Shown here piece by piece: positions 1 through 6,648 of a DNA stretch of 19,017 nt. The stretch covers positions 1 through 19,017 of the forward strand of contig JAIRTV010000443.1 of assembly GCA_031254675.1 (NCBI GenBank). Direction: 5' to 3'. The DNA is from Planctomycetaceae bacterium. GTDB taxonomy: Bacteria; Planctomycetota; Planctomycetia; Pirellulales; Thermoguttaceae. A program made the position numbers and the translations under genes. The stretch's first letter is position 1. Every line of letters begins with the position of its first letter. The notes under the pieces are model-generated. The model did not search any database. It had not been told where the DNA came from and saw nothing but the letters and a program-made list of their open reading frames with translations.

Positions 1-166
1 AAGCAATCATAAAAGAAGTTACTTTAATCTTGTTGAGTTGTTTTTTAGACACACAAAACAAATAGAATATCAATACAATTTTTTTCTGCTTCATTATTTT
101 GCCTTGTTCGTAATCTAAAAATTCAAATTCCGCTGAATACTTACATTTTTTTATTATTTGTTCTTT

Positions 167-1093
167 ATGGAAGTCCACATTGCCAAATTGAAGCGGTATT
201 TTCCGAATACGAAAGCGGTTGAAGATCTTTCGTTTTCGTTTCGCGGTGGTCAGATTTACGGATTTGTCGGTCCGAACGGCGCCGGAAAAACAACCACCAT
301 GCGTATTCTCGCCACTCTCGACGAACCCACTTCCGGTGATATTTTTGTTGACGGTATTAGTGTTGTCCAATATCCTGATCTTGTACGAAAAATGGTTGGG
401 TACATGCCGGACACTTTGCCGGCACATAAGGATATTACCGTACACGAATATCTTGATTTTTTTGCTCTTGCTTACGGTTTGCGTGATAAAAAACGTAATG
501 AAATTGTTCTCCATATCGAAGAGTTTACCGGATTGACCGAATTTAAAGACAAAACAATTGCTCAAATATCGAAAGGAATGAAGCAACGAGTTAGTTTGGC
601 GCGAGCGATTATTCATGATCCGGTTGTTCTTATTCTTGACGAACCGGCGGCGGGTTTGGACCCGCGAGCACGAATCGAACTACGAGAACTGCTAAAAGCG
701 TTGCGAGAACAAGGAAAAGCAATTCTAATCAGTTCGCATATTTTGAGTGAACTTGGTGAGATTTGTGATGGTGTTGCGTTTATTGAACGCGGACAATTAC
801 TTCGCGCCGGAAAAATCGAAAATATGATCGAATCAATGGAAATGAAACCCATGACCATGATTCGAGCCAAAAATTATGATCTTGAAACATTATTGAAATT
901 GGTTCTTGAAGAACCTATTGTTAAGACGGCGCAAATTGCGGGAGAAGAAGTTGCGGTTTTATTGACGACCGATGATGACAGTGTGTTGTTGTCTTCATTG
1001 ATTGGCAAAGGAGTACAAATTGCCGAATTTCGTCAGCATAAAGCCCATTTGGAAGACCTTTTCCTTAATATTACCAAGGGGCGTTTGCAATAA
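167..1093 (+). CDS. ABC-2 type transporter ATP-binding protein
   Basis: This is the nucleotide-binding subunit of an ABC exporter, which hydrolyses ATP at the inner face of the cytoplasmic membrane. With ATG 167 as residue 1 (308 aa), Walker A GPNGAGKTT lies at 35-43, the ABC signature (SKGMKQR, an SKG variant common in ABC-2 exporters) near 135, Walker B ILDEP with D158/E159, and the H-loop SSHIL with H191. A C-terminal extension of roughly 90 residues follows, as in NatA/CcmA-like ATPases. An in-frame TTG at 158 would add three residues; ATG 167 is preferred because the family normally starts right at the first strand. No permease lies directly downstream: the next gene is a secreted DUF1080 protein with its own promoter. 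The substrate cannot be told. Two ATPase-less ABC-2 permeases at 9603-11840 are possible but unproven partners. Confidence 0.93.
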   Translation: MEVHIAKLKRYFPNTKAVEDLSFSFRGGQIYGFVGPNGAGKTTTMRILATLDEPTSGDIFVDGISVVQYPDLVRKMVGYMPDTLPAHKDITVHEYLDFFALAYGLRDKKRNEIVLHIEEFTGLTEFKDKTIAQISKGMKQRVSLARAIIHDPVVLILDEPAAGLDPRARIELRELLKALREQGKAILISSHILSELGEICDGVAFIERGQLLRAGKIENMIESMEMKPMTMIRAKNYDLETLLKLVLEEPIVKTAQIAGEEVAVLLTTDDDSVLLSSLIGKGVQIAEFRQHKAHLEDLFLNITKGRLQ

Positions 1094-1117
1094 TTTTGCC
1101 GATTACAAATTGGTTGC

Positions 1118-1146
1118 TTGAATTTTGTTTTTGATCGTGTTATACT
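1118..1146 (+). promoter_or_regulatory. Sigma-70-like promoter of the DUF1080 gene
   Basis: TTGAAT at 1118-1123 and TATACT at 1141-1146 are separated by exactly 17 bp. This lies 25 bp after the stop of the ABC ATPase gene and gives a 5' leader of roughly 110 nt before ATG 1265. It suggests that the DUF1080 gene is transcribed on its own. Assigned from consensus similarity only. Confidence 0.5.
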
Positions 1147-1264
1147 GGCGGCAATTTCAGTTTCGGATTGTCGAATGCGGGAATCACCGGAACATGATTA
1201 TTTATACCTGTTACGGTATAGATTTTGTACCTTTTTTTACACTCTTTACAGAAAGGATCGTTTT

Positions 1265-1909
1265 ATGAAACGTACACTTACTATGATGTTGACAGTTCTT
1301 GCGTTGGTTTTGACAACATCAATTGTTTGGTCGCAGGAAGACGGTTGGGTTAAAATTTTCAATGGCGAGAATCTTGACGGTTGGAAGTCGAACGAAAAAT
1401 ATCAAGGTTTTGACGTGAAAAACGGGGCGATTGTCGGCAAGGGTAATCGTAACCATCTTTATTTCATGGAAGAGCTCAAAAACTTTGAACTCAAAATGGA
1501 TGTGAAAATCAGCGCGGGAGGCAATTCCGGCGTGTACGTCAAATCCCAATGGCAAGACGAATCGTGGCCTGTAACCGGTTTTGAACTTCAAGTTAATGCT
1601 TCGCACGGTGATCCGGTCAAAACCGGCAGTCTGTACAATATTATCAAGATATTTCAGGCGCCGCATGGCGATGACGAATGGTTTAACTATCATCTTATTC
1701 TCAAGGGCAACACGTTAGAAGTACGAGTCAATGGCAAATTGTTGTACACATACGTTGATCCGTTGGAAAAAGGCGGAGTTCCGCAAAACGAGAATATTAC
1801 GGAACAAAACAAACGGATTAGCCAAAAAGGTTATATTGCTCTTCAACAACATGATCCCAAAAGTATTCCGGAGTTCAAAAATATTTTCTTGAAAAAATTG
1901 CCGGACTGA
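1265..1909 (+). CDS. Secreted DUF1080 (3-keto-disaccharide hydrolase-like) protein
   Basis: This 214-aa exported protein consists almost entirely of one DUF1080 domain, a concanavalin-like beta-sandwich found in very many copies in Planctomycetota and Verrucomicrobiota and named for 3-keto-disaccharide hydrolysis. The start is ATG 1265, preceded by the ribosome site GAAAGGA at 1251-1257. The frame is open further upstream, but only this start puts a signal peptide (MKRTLTMMLTVLALVLTTS, then VWSQ) at the N-terminus, with likely cleavage after SQ or nearby. Family hallmarks are visible: GWVKIFNGENLDGW at the domain start, then FELKMDVKISAGGNSGVYVK, the ELQV strand and LEVRVNGKLL. It probably acts in the periplasm or outside the cell on glycans. 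The real substrate is not known, and many DUF1080 proteins have no tested activity. Confidence 0.9.
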   Translation: MKRTLTMMLTVLALVLTTSIVWSQEDGWVKIFNGENLDGWKSNEKYQGFDVKNGAIVGKGNRNHLYFMEELKNFELKMDVKISAGGNSGVYVKSQWQDESWPVTGFELQVNASHGDPVKTGSLYNIIKIFQAPHGDDEWFNYHLILKGNTLEVRVNGKLLYTYVDPLEKGGVPQNENITEQNKRISQKGYIALQQHDPKSIPEFKNIFLKKLPD

Positions 1910-1935
1910 TTTTTTGGTCGTGATTGAGAGAACTT

Positions 1936-2029
1936 CTAGAGCGTGTCCAAAACTTAATGGAATAACTTGGCGCTTTTCCGACGAAAAGTCATCACCAGAT
2001 TATTTTATCATCGTTTCGATACGCTCTAG
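1936..2029. repeat. 94-bp imperfect palindrome, MITE-like
   Basis: The left end CTAGAGCGTGTC (1936-1947) is matched in reverse complement by GATACGCTCTAG (2018-2029). The match continues inward with scattered mismatches (about 26 of the outer 37 positions by hand alignment). The centre is a small perfect hairpin, CTTTTC-CGAC-GAAAAG. There is no ORF inside. Such a structure, with CTAG at both outer ends, looks like a non-autonomous transposon remnant (MITE) or the fused ends of a deleted IS. Lying after the DUF1080 stop, it may also act as a transcript-end hairpin. The rest of the gap to tilS (2030-2254) shows nothing else I can identify. Confidence 0.6.
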
Positions 2030-2254
2030 TTGTGGTTATGCTGTGATGAGTGATTTGTTCTTATGAAAGTATTTGAGGAGCGGAAACAATTTTTCCGTCA
2101 TAAACAATAGGAACTTTCTAAAAAAAACACGGGTTCTTTGTTGTAATTTTGTTGCTGAATGGAATATTCTCTATTTGAATTTTTTTCCTTTTCCCTGATT
2201 GGGGAGTTTTTCTATGTTTTATGCTTATTCTTTATTTTCTGGAATTCTTGATTT

Positions 2255-3286
2255 ATGAATCGACTTACTGACAAGCTTCCTCTAACTCATTGGCTAACGC
2301 ATGGTGTTTTGTTGGCGATTTCTGGTGGGGCGGATAGTACGGCGTTGTTGCATTTTCTGGCTCAACACGAATTCCCCCCAACTCCGTCTCCGAACAGCCA
2401 ACCCCAAATCAGAGGTTTGGCGGCAGCACACATTAACCATTGTCTGCGCGGCAACGAATCCGATGCGGATGCGGAATTTGTTCGGCAATTGGTTGGAGAT
2501 TGCGGGCTTCGTTATTTTGAACGCCGAATTGCGCCGGAAGATTGGAATCGCAGCGAACACGGAAGTCTTGAAGCGGCAGCGCGGCAACTTCGTTATGATT
2601 TTCTAACCCAAACGGCGGAACATCTTGGTTTCCGTTATGTTGCGACGGCTCACACAGCGGACGACCAAACGGAAACGGTTTTGCATCGTTTGATTCGCGG
2701 GACGGGTCTTTCGGGAATTGCCGGCATGTCCCGATTTCGCCAACTCAGTCCCGCGGTAACTCTGATTCGCCCTCTACTGGAAATTCGGCGTTGTGATATT
2801 CTTGCTTATCTCGAACAACTCGGCAAACCTTTCCGAACTGACTCAACGAATTTGGAGAACCATTTCACGCGAAACCGGATTCGTAATCGGTTGCTTCCGA
2901 TTCTTCGCGAAGAATTTAACCCGAAAATAGACGAAGCGGTTGTGCGGTTGTCGCAATTGGCAACGGACAATGAAGAAGTTCTTGACGAATTGTTTGGTGA
3001 GATGTTGGACGAAGTTGTTCTGAGTTGTACTTCTGACGAGATCATTATTGATTCGTTGAAGTTGCGATCCCGTCGTCTTGCAACACTTCGCGAATTTTTT
3101 ATTCGTCTTTGGCGGCGCAATGGTTGGTCGTTGCGTGATCTTGGGTTTGAGCAATGGGTTTTGTTTGTGGAATTTTTTTGTTCGGGCGTGGGTTGTTATG
3201 AGATGCGCGGTTCGGTTGTTGCCGAACACCACGGTCAACATCTTATCCTTCGGCGAGTCGCGGCAAACTCGGAAGCGAGATCGTGA
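2255..3286 (+). CDS. tilS: tRNA(Ile)-lysidine synthase
   Basis: TilS uses ATP to attach lysine to C34 of the CAU-anticodon tRNA-Ile, making lysidine so that the tRNA reads AUA codons and is charged with isoleucine. The 343-aa protein carries the PP-loop SGGADS at 23-28, AAHINHCLRGNESD (the HxLR-type motif), ATAHTADDQTETVLHRLIRG, the GLSGIAGM turn and IRPLLEIRR, followed by TDSTN and TRNRIRNRLLPIL, all standard for the N-terminal catalytic domain. A middle helical domain follows. The length is close to short TilS proteins such as that of Aquifex, so the C-terminal domain of longer TilS proteins seems absent or reduced. The start is ATG 2255. The last 44 bp overlap the convergent histidine kinase gene, so the two transcripts must run through each other. 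Confidence 0.95.
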   Translation: MNRLTDKLPLTHWLTHGVLLAISGGADSTALLHFLAQHEFPPTPSPNSQPQIRGLAAAHINHCLRGNESDADAEFVRQLVGDCGLRYFERRIAPEDWNRSEHGSLEAAARQLRYDFLTQTAEHLGFRYVATAHTADDQTETVLHRLIRGTGLSGIAGMSRFRQLSPAVTLIRPLLEIRRCDILAYLEQLGKPFRTDSTNLENHFTRNRIRNRLLPILREEFNPKIDEAVVRLSQLATDNEEVLDELFGEMLDEVVLSCTSDEIIIDSLKLRSRRLATLREFFIRLWRRNGWSLRDLGFEQWVLFVEFFCSGVGCYEMRGSVVAEHHGQHLILRRVAANSEARS

Positions 3287-3950
3287 ATTGAGTTCCGTAA
3301 TTGAGTTCGCTTTGCACGGCAATTCGACCGCCGTGGGCTTGAATAATTTTTCGGGTTGTCGCCAATCCGAGTCCGCTACCGCCGCGTTTTGTTGAGAAGA
3401 AGGCGTCGTAAAGATGGTTGAGTGTTTTTTCGTCGATTCCGAACCCTGTATCAATAAGATCAATCGCGATTTCGTTTCCGCCGGAACGGGTTCGGATGAC
3501 GAGTTGTCCTCCGTTGGGCATTGCTTGCTGGGCGTTGAGGACGAGATTCAACAAGGCACGATGGAAAGAACGCCGATCAAGTAACACGGTCGGCAAATTG
3601 CTTGCCAGATAAGCAATCATTTCAATTTTGGATTCTTCGGCTTTGGGGCGAAAAAACTCAATAATTTCACGAATTTCGTGGTTGACATCGCCTGGTTGTA
3701 GTTCAAGATTGTGAGCGCGGGCGAAGTTGAGGAAATCGTTGAGGAGTTCTTCCAATCGATTACATTCGCGTTGTACGACTTCGATTTTTCGTCGTGCGCG
3801 TCTTCCTTGGGGCAGATCAATCTCTTCGAGGTCTTCCGCCAAGAGTTCGATATTTAGCCGAATAGTTGACAACGGATTCTTAATTTCGTGTGCCAAACCG
3901 CCGGCTAAACGGGCGATTTCGGTGTATTGTTCTTGTAGTTGCTGGTCGAT
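3243..3950 (-). CDS. Soluble sensor histidine kinase, apparent AUC start
   Basis: This is a short cytoplasmic kinase of the NtrB-like type: a HisKA dimerisation/phosphoacceptor domain followed by HATPase_c, with no transmembrane segment or sensor domain. With ATC 3950-3948 as residue 1 (235 aa) the H-box is AGGLAHEIKNPL, phosphoacceptor H21. Then come the N-box NLVLNAQQAM, G1 DTGFGI, an F-box-like FFSTKRGG and G2 GSGLGLA. In-frame sequence homologous to the family (DQQLQEQYTEIARLAGG) continues upstream of the only ordinary start, TTG 3896, which would cut the protein two residues before the catalytic His. No ATG, GTG or TTG exists between that point and the in-frame TGA upstream. A GAGGAA ribosome site sits six bases before the ATC. 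Alternatives are a frameshift in the T6 run just upstream, or a decayed gene. No response regulator is adjacent. Confidence 0.8.
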   Translation of the reverse strand: MDQQLQEQYTEIARLAGGLAHEIKNPLSTIRLNIELLAEDLEEIDLPQGRRARRKIEVVQRECNRLEELLNDFLNFARAHNLELQPGDVNHEIREIIEFFRPKAEESKIEMIAYLASNLPTVLLDRRSFHRALLNLVLNAQQAMPNGGQLVIRTRSGGNEIAIDLIDTGFGIDEKTLNHLYDAFFSTKRGGSGLGLATTRKIIQAHGGRIAVQSELNYGTQFTISLPSLPRLAEG

Positions 3951-4167
3951 GGTTCGTTCCTCAAAAAATCTTCAAGAGACCGGAAAACAATAAACTAAAC
4001 GACAATTCAATCAACTCGCTGCGGCAACACCACAACAAATTGCTAAAATTATAACTCCATAACAAACAGATTCAAGGTGATATGGAGTGTCGAACGGACA
4101 AAGGGAACACACAAAGGAGAAGGAATTGCGATTTCACCAACAACAATCGAGGCAACATCATTGTCTC

Positions 4168-4274
4168 CGTTTCGCGGATGGCAATTTGTGTTGGCAAACG
4201 GTTCGGAATCTCATTGCCGGCGGTTCGCCAATTCGAGCCGGCGACCTCCAACTCAATGTTTCCGCGAAACATTG
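4168..4274. repeat. Degenerate copy of the composite palindromic repeat
   Basis: The segment CGGATGGCAATTTGTGTTGG at 4175-4194 and the following ...CGGTTCGGAATC...ATTGCC match the core of the element at 18683-18745 (CGGATGGCAATTTGTATTGC...CGGTTTGGAATC...ATTGCC). A small hairpin GGCG-GTT-CGCC follows. The copy ends with a perfect palindrome at 4254-4274, arms CAATGTTTC and GAAACATTG around CGC, which corresponds to the TTTCGCCGAAA palindromes of the right-hand cluster. The order of parts (large hairpin, small hairpin, terminal palindrome) is the same as in the right half of the 18437-18614 element. Confidence 0.6.
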
Positions 4275-4345
4275 CTCTTCGGATAAGAAACATTGCCCAT
4301 CAATTGTGAATTTCCCGCTCAATTCGGGAGATTTCTCGCTTTTTT

Positions 4346-4608
4346 GTGCGTACTCCTTGCCTTAAAGTGCGTACTTTTTGTCTTAAAGTGCGTACCTTTT
4401 GCCTTAAAGTGCGTACCTTTTGCCTTAAAGTGCGTACCTTTTGTCTTAAAGTGCGTACCTTTTGTCTTAAAGTGCGTACTTTTTGTCTTAAAGTGCGTAC
4501 TCCTTGCCTTAAAGTGCGTACCTTTTGTCTTAAAGTGCGTACTCCTTGTCCTAAAGTGCGTACCTTTTGTCTTAAAGTGCGTACTCCTTAACTTAAAGTG
4601 CGTACTAA
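4346..4608. repeat. 21-bp tandem repeat array, 12 full copies plus a partial
   Basis: Twelve consecutive 21-bp units start at 4346, and a thirteenth partial unit starts at 4598. Each unit has GTGCGTAC, unchanged in all 13 copies, then a variable pyrimidine-rich block of the form YYYTTGYC, then TTAAA. Nearly all differences are C/T transitions on the + strand, confined to the block between the conserved parts. There are no unique spacers, so it is not a CRISPR. Two frames on each strand stay open (heptads such as VRTFCLK on +, FKTKGTH on -). This is expected of a stop-free repeat whose length is divisible by three and is not evidence of a protein. The 21-bp period is two helical turns, which would put every GTGCGTAC on the same face of the DNA. 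Confidence 0.95.
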
Positions 4609-4738
4609 TTTCTTCTTTTTGCTCAATAAACTTCTCTTGAGAACTGGTTTTGGCGTGTTTTTTGCCCAAATTCCCCACAAATTGTCAAATAAAACGAAAG
4701 GATTGTCGCCCAATAGCAGAAAACAGACGATTTTCTTT

Positions 4739-4805
4739 GAACATGGAAAACACAGAAGACACGGAATTTTTTTATTTTTCCGTGTCTTCTGTGTATTTTG
4801 TGTTC
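4739..4805. repeat. 67-bp palindrome of the ACACGGAA dispersed family
   Basis: A perfect 17-bp stem (left arm ACACAGAAGACACGGAA 4750-4766, right arm 4778-4794) encloses an 11-nt T-rich loop. It extends outward imperfectly to GAACA on the left and TGTTC on the right. Related pieces occur at 9560-9590 (one arm only), 18345-18377 and, weakly, 6321-6354. Repeats of this type, rich in ACACGGAA/TTCCGTGT, occur between genes in many bacteria (recalled, not searched). It may end transcripts from either side. Confidence 0.8.
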
Positions 4806-4902
4806 AATTGATTCATTGGAAAAAGGATTGAAGGATTTTATGCCAATTATTCAGTCTCCAAGAATCATTTAACAAATTCCCATAAATATTTTCGATTCTA
4901 TT

Positions 4903-4929
4903 TTGTATGCGTTTTGTGTTCGTTATAAT
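4903..4929 (+). promoter_or_regulatory. Candidate promoter of the gene at 5097
   Basis: A perfect TATAAT is present at 4924-4929, about 170 bp before the start at 5097. The best -35 is weak, TTGTAT at 4903-4908 with a short 15-bp spacer. The call rests mainly on the -10 element and on the position in an AT-rich stretch directly before the gene. Confidence 0.3.
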
Positions 4930-5096
4930 CGATACAATCTACAATATTTTATCAAAAACCCGTTTTTTTCGCCGGATTTTTTGCGGTTTTAAAGCCAAAC
5001 GATTCGAATGAGTAGATGTTCTTTAGCATAAAAATTTAAAGAATTGGGGATTTTATCCTGACATTCCTAATTTTCGAGTCTTTGGAGGTTCAACTT

Positions 5097-6332
5097 ATGC
5101 GTTTGATAAGTTTCGGCGTTATTCTCGTTTTGGTGGCATTTTTTGGGGTTGATCGAACGAACGCTCAAATTCCGGAACGAGTACTTTTCCAACCGGGAAG
5201 TTATGCTTTTGGTCCTTACTATTCCTCTTATTCGGCGCAAGTTTCCCAACCGGTTGTGTTGCCAACCGATAATCTTCCAGCCGAACAATCCGTCAAAACA
5301 GACACAGAATCAGAAAACGATACCACCGATACAAATAACGAGGAGAATAAAACCGAATGGGAAACAACATTCGGTGTTGAGGAAGAACAACAAGAAGAAA
5401 ATAACGTAATCGGTTTAGCAGAAACCGGAAACTTTATTTCGTCGGCATCGGCGACAACTCCCTATCTTGCGTATCATCGCAATCCTTTGACTCATCGAAT
5501 TCACGTTGTTCCCTACCAACCCGGTTACGCCGCCGAACCCGAAATATTTCCCGAACATCAATCCAAATTGAATCTTTTACTCTCAACCCTGCCCTGCCGC
5601 GAACAAAATCGTCCGCAAGTTCAATACGCAAGCTATTATGATCCTGATCCGGTGATTATTACCGACAAACCGAGTCGGCTTCAATTGATTCTCGGTTACC
5701 CGAATGCTTCATGGACAAGTTGTTGCCAAAATCGTTGGGGCGAATGTTTAGCGCAATGTCCCGGTGTTGAACCGGTTGCGTTGGGACCTTACGCGGAAAT
5801 CGGTATCAAAGATCAACCGGTTGCTCCCGGACATTTAGGACCATTTGGCGGTTTTTTTGTCGGACCGCGTCCGTTAGACCACGGTCACGCAATACCGTTA
5901 CCGCCGCGTCACGGTTTAAAACAGGTTCCGCTTTCCGCAACAACATCGCATCCAATGTATTCGCGGGAAGAATTACGCCGGATTGTCGAACAACGTACTT
6001 CTTATTATGCCGGAACTGCTGCCGTTCCGGTACCGCAACCAATTCCGCATTCGCCGTCCGTGAAACGCGAAATACTGTTGCCGCCACCAAAAGAATTACT
6101 GCCGAAAACAACAACTCTGTTACCGTCTTGCGACGAAGATCAAACATGCGAAAATTGCTGTAAAGATCGTTGTAAAGAATGCAAGAAACAAGGAAGCAAA
6201 AAACGCAATGTTTCATGTCAATCTTGTCAAACAACTCAAGCAACCACTTGCAAATCGTGCGCAACAAAAACAGCTCACCATTCATTGAAAAACAAAAAAA
6301 CCGCTTGCGGAACGGAGAATACGGAAAAATAA
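5097..6332 (+). CDS. Exported protein with Cys-rich tail, function unknown
   Basis: I do not recognise this 411-aa protein. The start is ATG 5097, fixed by a strong ribosome site GGAGG at 5084-5088; the upstream TTG at 5082 overlaps that site and is rejected. Residues 1-24 form a signal peptide (MRLISFGVILVLVAFFGV then DRTNAQ), so the protein is exported. Residues about 60-105 are acidic and rich in T, E, D and N, like a disordered linker. The middle contains Pro/Gly-rich stretches (GHLGPFGGFFVGPRPLDHGH) and a SCCQNRWGECLAQC cluster. From C345 the last 67 residues hold 11 cysteines, many as CxxC or CC (CENCC, CKEC, CQSC, CKSC), in a Lys-rich context. This could bind metal or be disulphide-linked. 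The stop codon lies inside the left arm of a hairpin. The following gene is separated by 316 bp with a terminator, so it is probably transcribed alone. Confidence 0.75.
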   Translation: MRLISFGVILVLVAFFGVDRTNAQIPERVLFQPGSYAFGPYYSSYSAQVSQPVVLPTDNLPAEQSVKTDTESENDTTDTNNEENKTEWETTFGVEEEQQEENNVIGLAETGNFISSASATTPYLAYHRNPLTHRIHVVPYQPGYAAEPEIFPEHQSKLNLLLSTLPCREQNRPQVQYASYYDPDPVIITDKPSRLQLILGYPNASWTSCCQNRWGECLAQCPGVEPVALGPYAEIGIKDQPVAPGHLGPFGGFFVGPRPLDHGHAIPLPPRHGLKQVPLSATTSHPMYSREELRRIVEQRTSYYAGTAAVPVPQPIPHSPSVKREILLPPPKELLPKTTTLLPSCDEDQTCENCCKDRCKECKKQGSKKRNVSCQSCQTTQATTCKSCATKTAHHSLKNKKTACGTENTEK

Positions 6333-6354
6333 AGGAACAAAATAATATTTCCGT
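6321..6354. repeat. Hairpin overlapping the stop codon of the 5097 gene
   Basis: ACGGAAAAAT at 6321-6330 pairs with ATATTTCCGT at 6345-6354 (9 of 10), with a 14-nt loop. It looks like a degenerate member of the ACACGGAA palindrome family. The TAA stop (6330-6332) lies at the inner end of the left arm, so the last residues (TENTEK) seem to be encoded by repeat sequence. There is no clear T run after it, so it is at best a weak terminator. Confidence 0.45.
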
Positions 6355-6513
6355 GAAATTTCCCTAGACCAAGATCGGAATATTGTTATTGAGACGGACA
6401 ATAAAATTTTTCCGTTCTTTTTGAATCGACAATATTTTCAATCAGCAAGAGTTTTCTCAACGGGACAAAAAAATCCAATTATCCGTAACTTCAAACCGGA
6501 ACAAAAATATGTT

Positions 6514-6581
6514 AATCCCGATAACGCAAACCGAACAACAGAAAACGGTTTGTTTTATCGGGATTGATTTTTTGTTCTTTT
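6514..6581 (+). terminator. Strong rho-independent terminator
   Basis: Left arm 6514-6533 (AATCCCGATAACGCAAACCG) and right arm 6546-6565 pair at 18 of 20 positions around a 12-nt A-rich loop. They are followed by GATTTTTTGTTCTTTT. This is the classic intrinsic terminator on the + strand. It lies about 180 nt after the stop of the 5097 gene, so either that mRNA has a long 3' tail or a small RNA ends here. The rest of 6333-6648 shows only a minor ACGGA/TCCGT hairpin near 6395-6416. Confidence 0.75.
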
Positions 6582-6648
6582 AAGTTTTGTGTCAATTGTT
6601 ATTTAAAGATTTTTTTATTTTAATTTATTCGGATTGGCAAGTGGGGTT

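Larger units (their letters stand above)
3951..5096. other. Gene-free repeat-rich intergenic region
   Basis: No credible gene is seen here on either strand. From left to right it holds the upstream side of the histidine kinase gene, a degenerate copy of the composite palindromic repeat (about 4168-4274), a 21-bp tandem array (4346-4608), a 67-bp palindrome (4739-4805) and an AT-rich stretch with a candidate promoter before the gene at 5097. Several ORFs over 60 codons cross it, but they come from the repeats, overlap one another on both strands and resemble no family. Confidence 0.75.

Noticed and set aside
1118..1264. Extended N-terminus of the DUF1080 protein from TTG 1118
   Set aside because: This TTG is part of the -35 element, and the extension would bury the signal peptide 49 residues inside the protein.
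3896..3896. TTG 3896 as the histidine kinase start
   Set aside because: It would remove the conserved residues just before the H-box that are plainly encoded upstream in the same frame.
4346..4608. CRISPR array
   Set aside because: Units are contiguous 21-bp repeats with no unique spacers, and there are no cas genes in the window.
4293..4640. Plus-strand ORF of 115 codons with LKCVPFV heptads
   Set aside because: Same cause: a stop-free repeat of a length divisible by three. Changes between copies do not favour synonymous sites.
4319..4678. Minus-strand ORF of 119 codons with THFKTKG heptads
   Set aside because: It is produced by the 21-bp tandem array. Two frames per strand stay open, the start would be GTG without a ribosome site, and no family resembles it.
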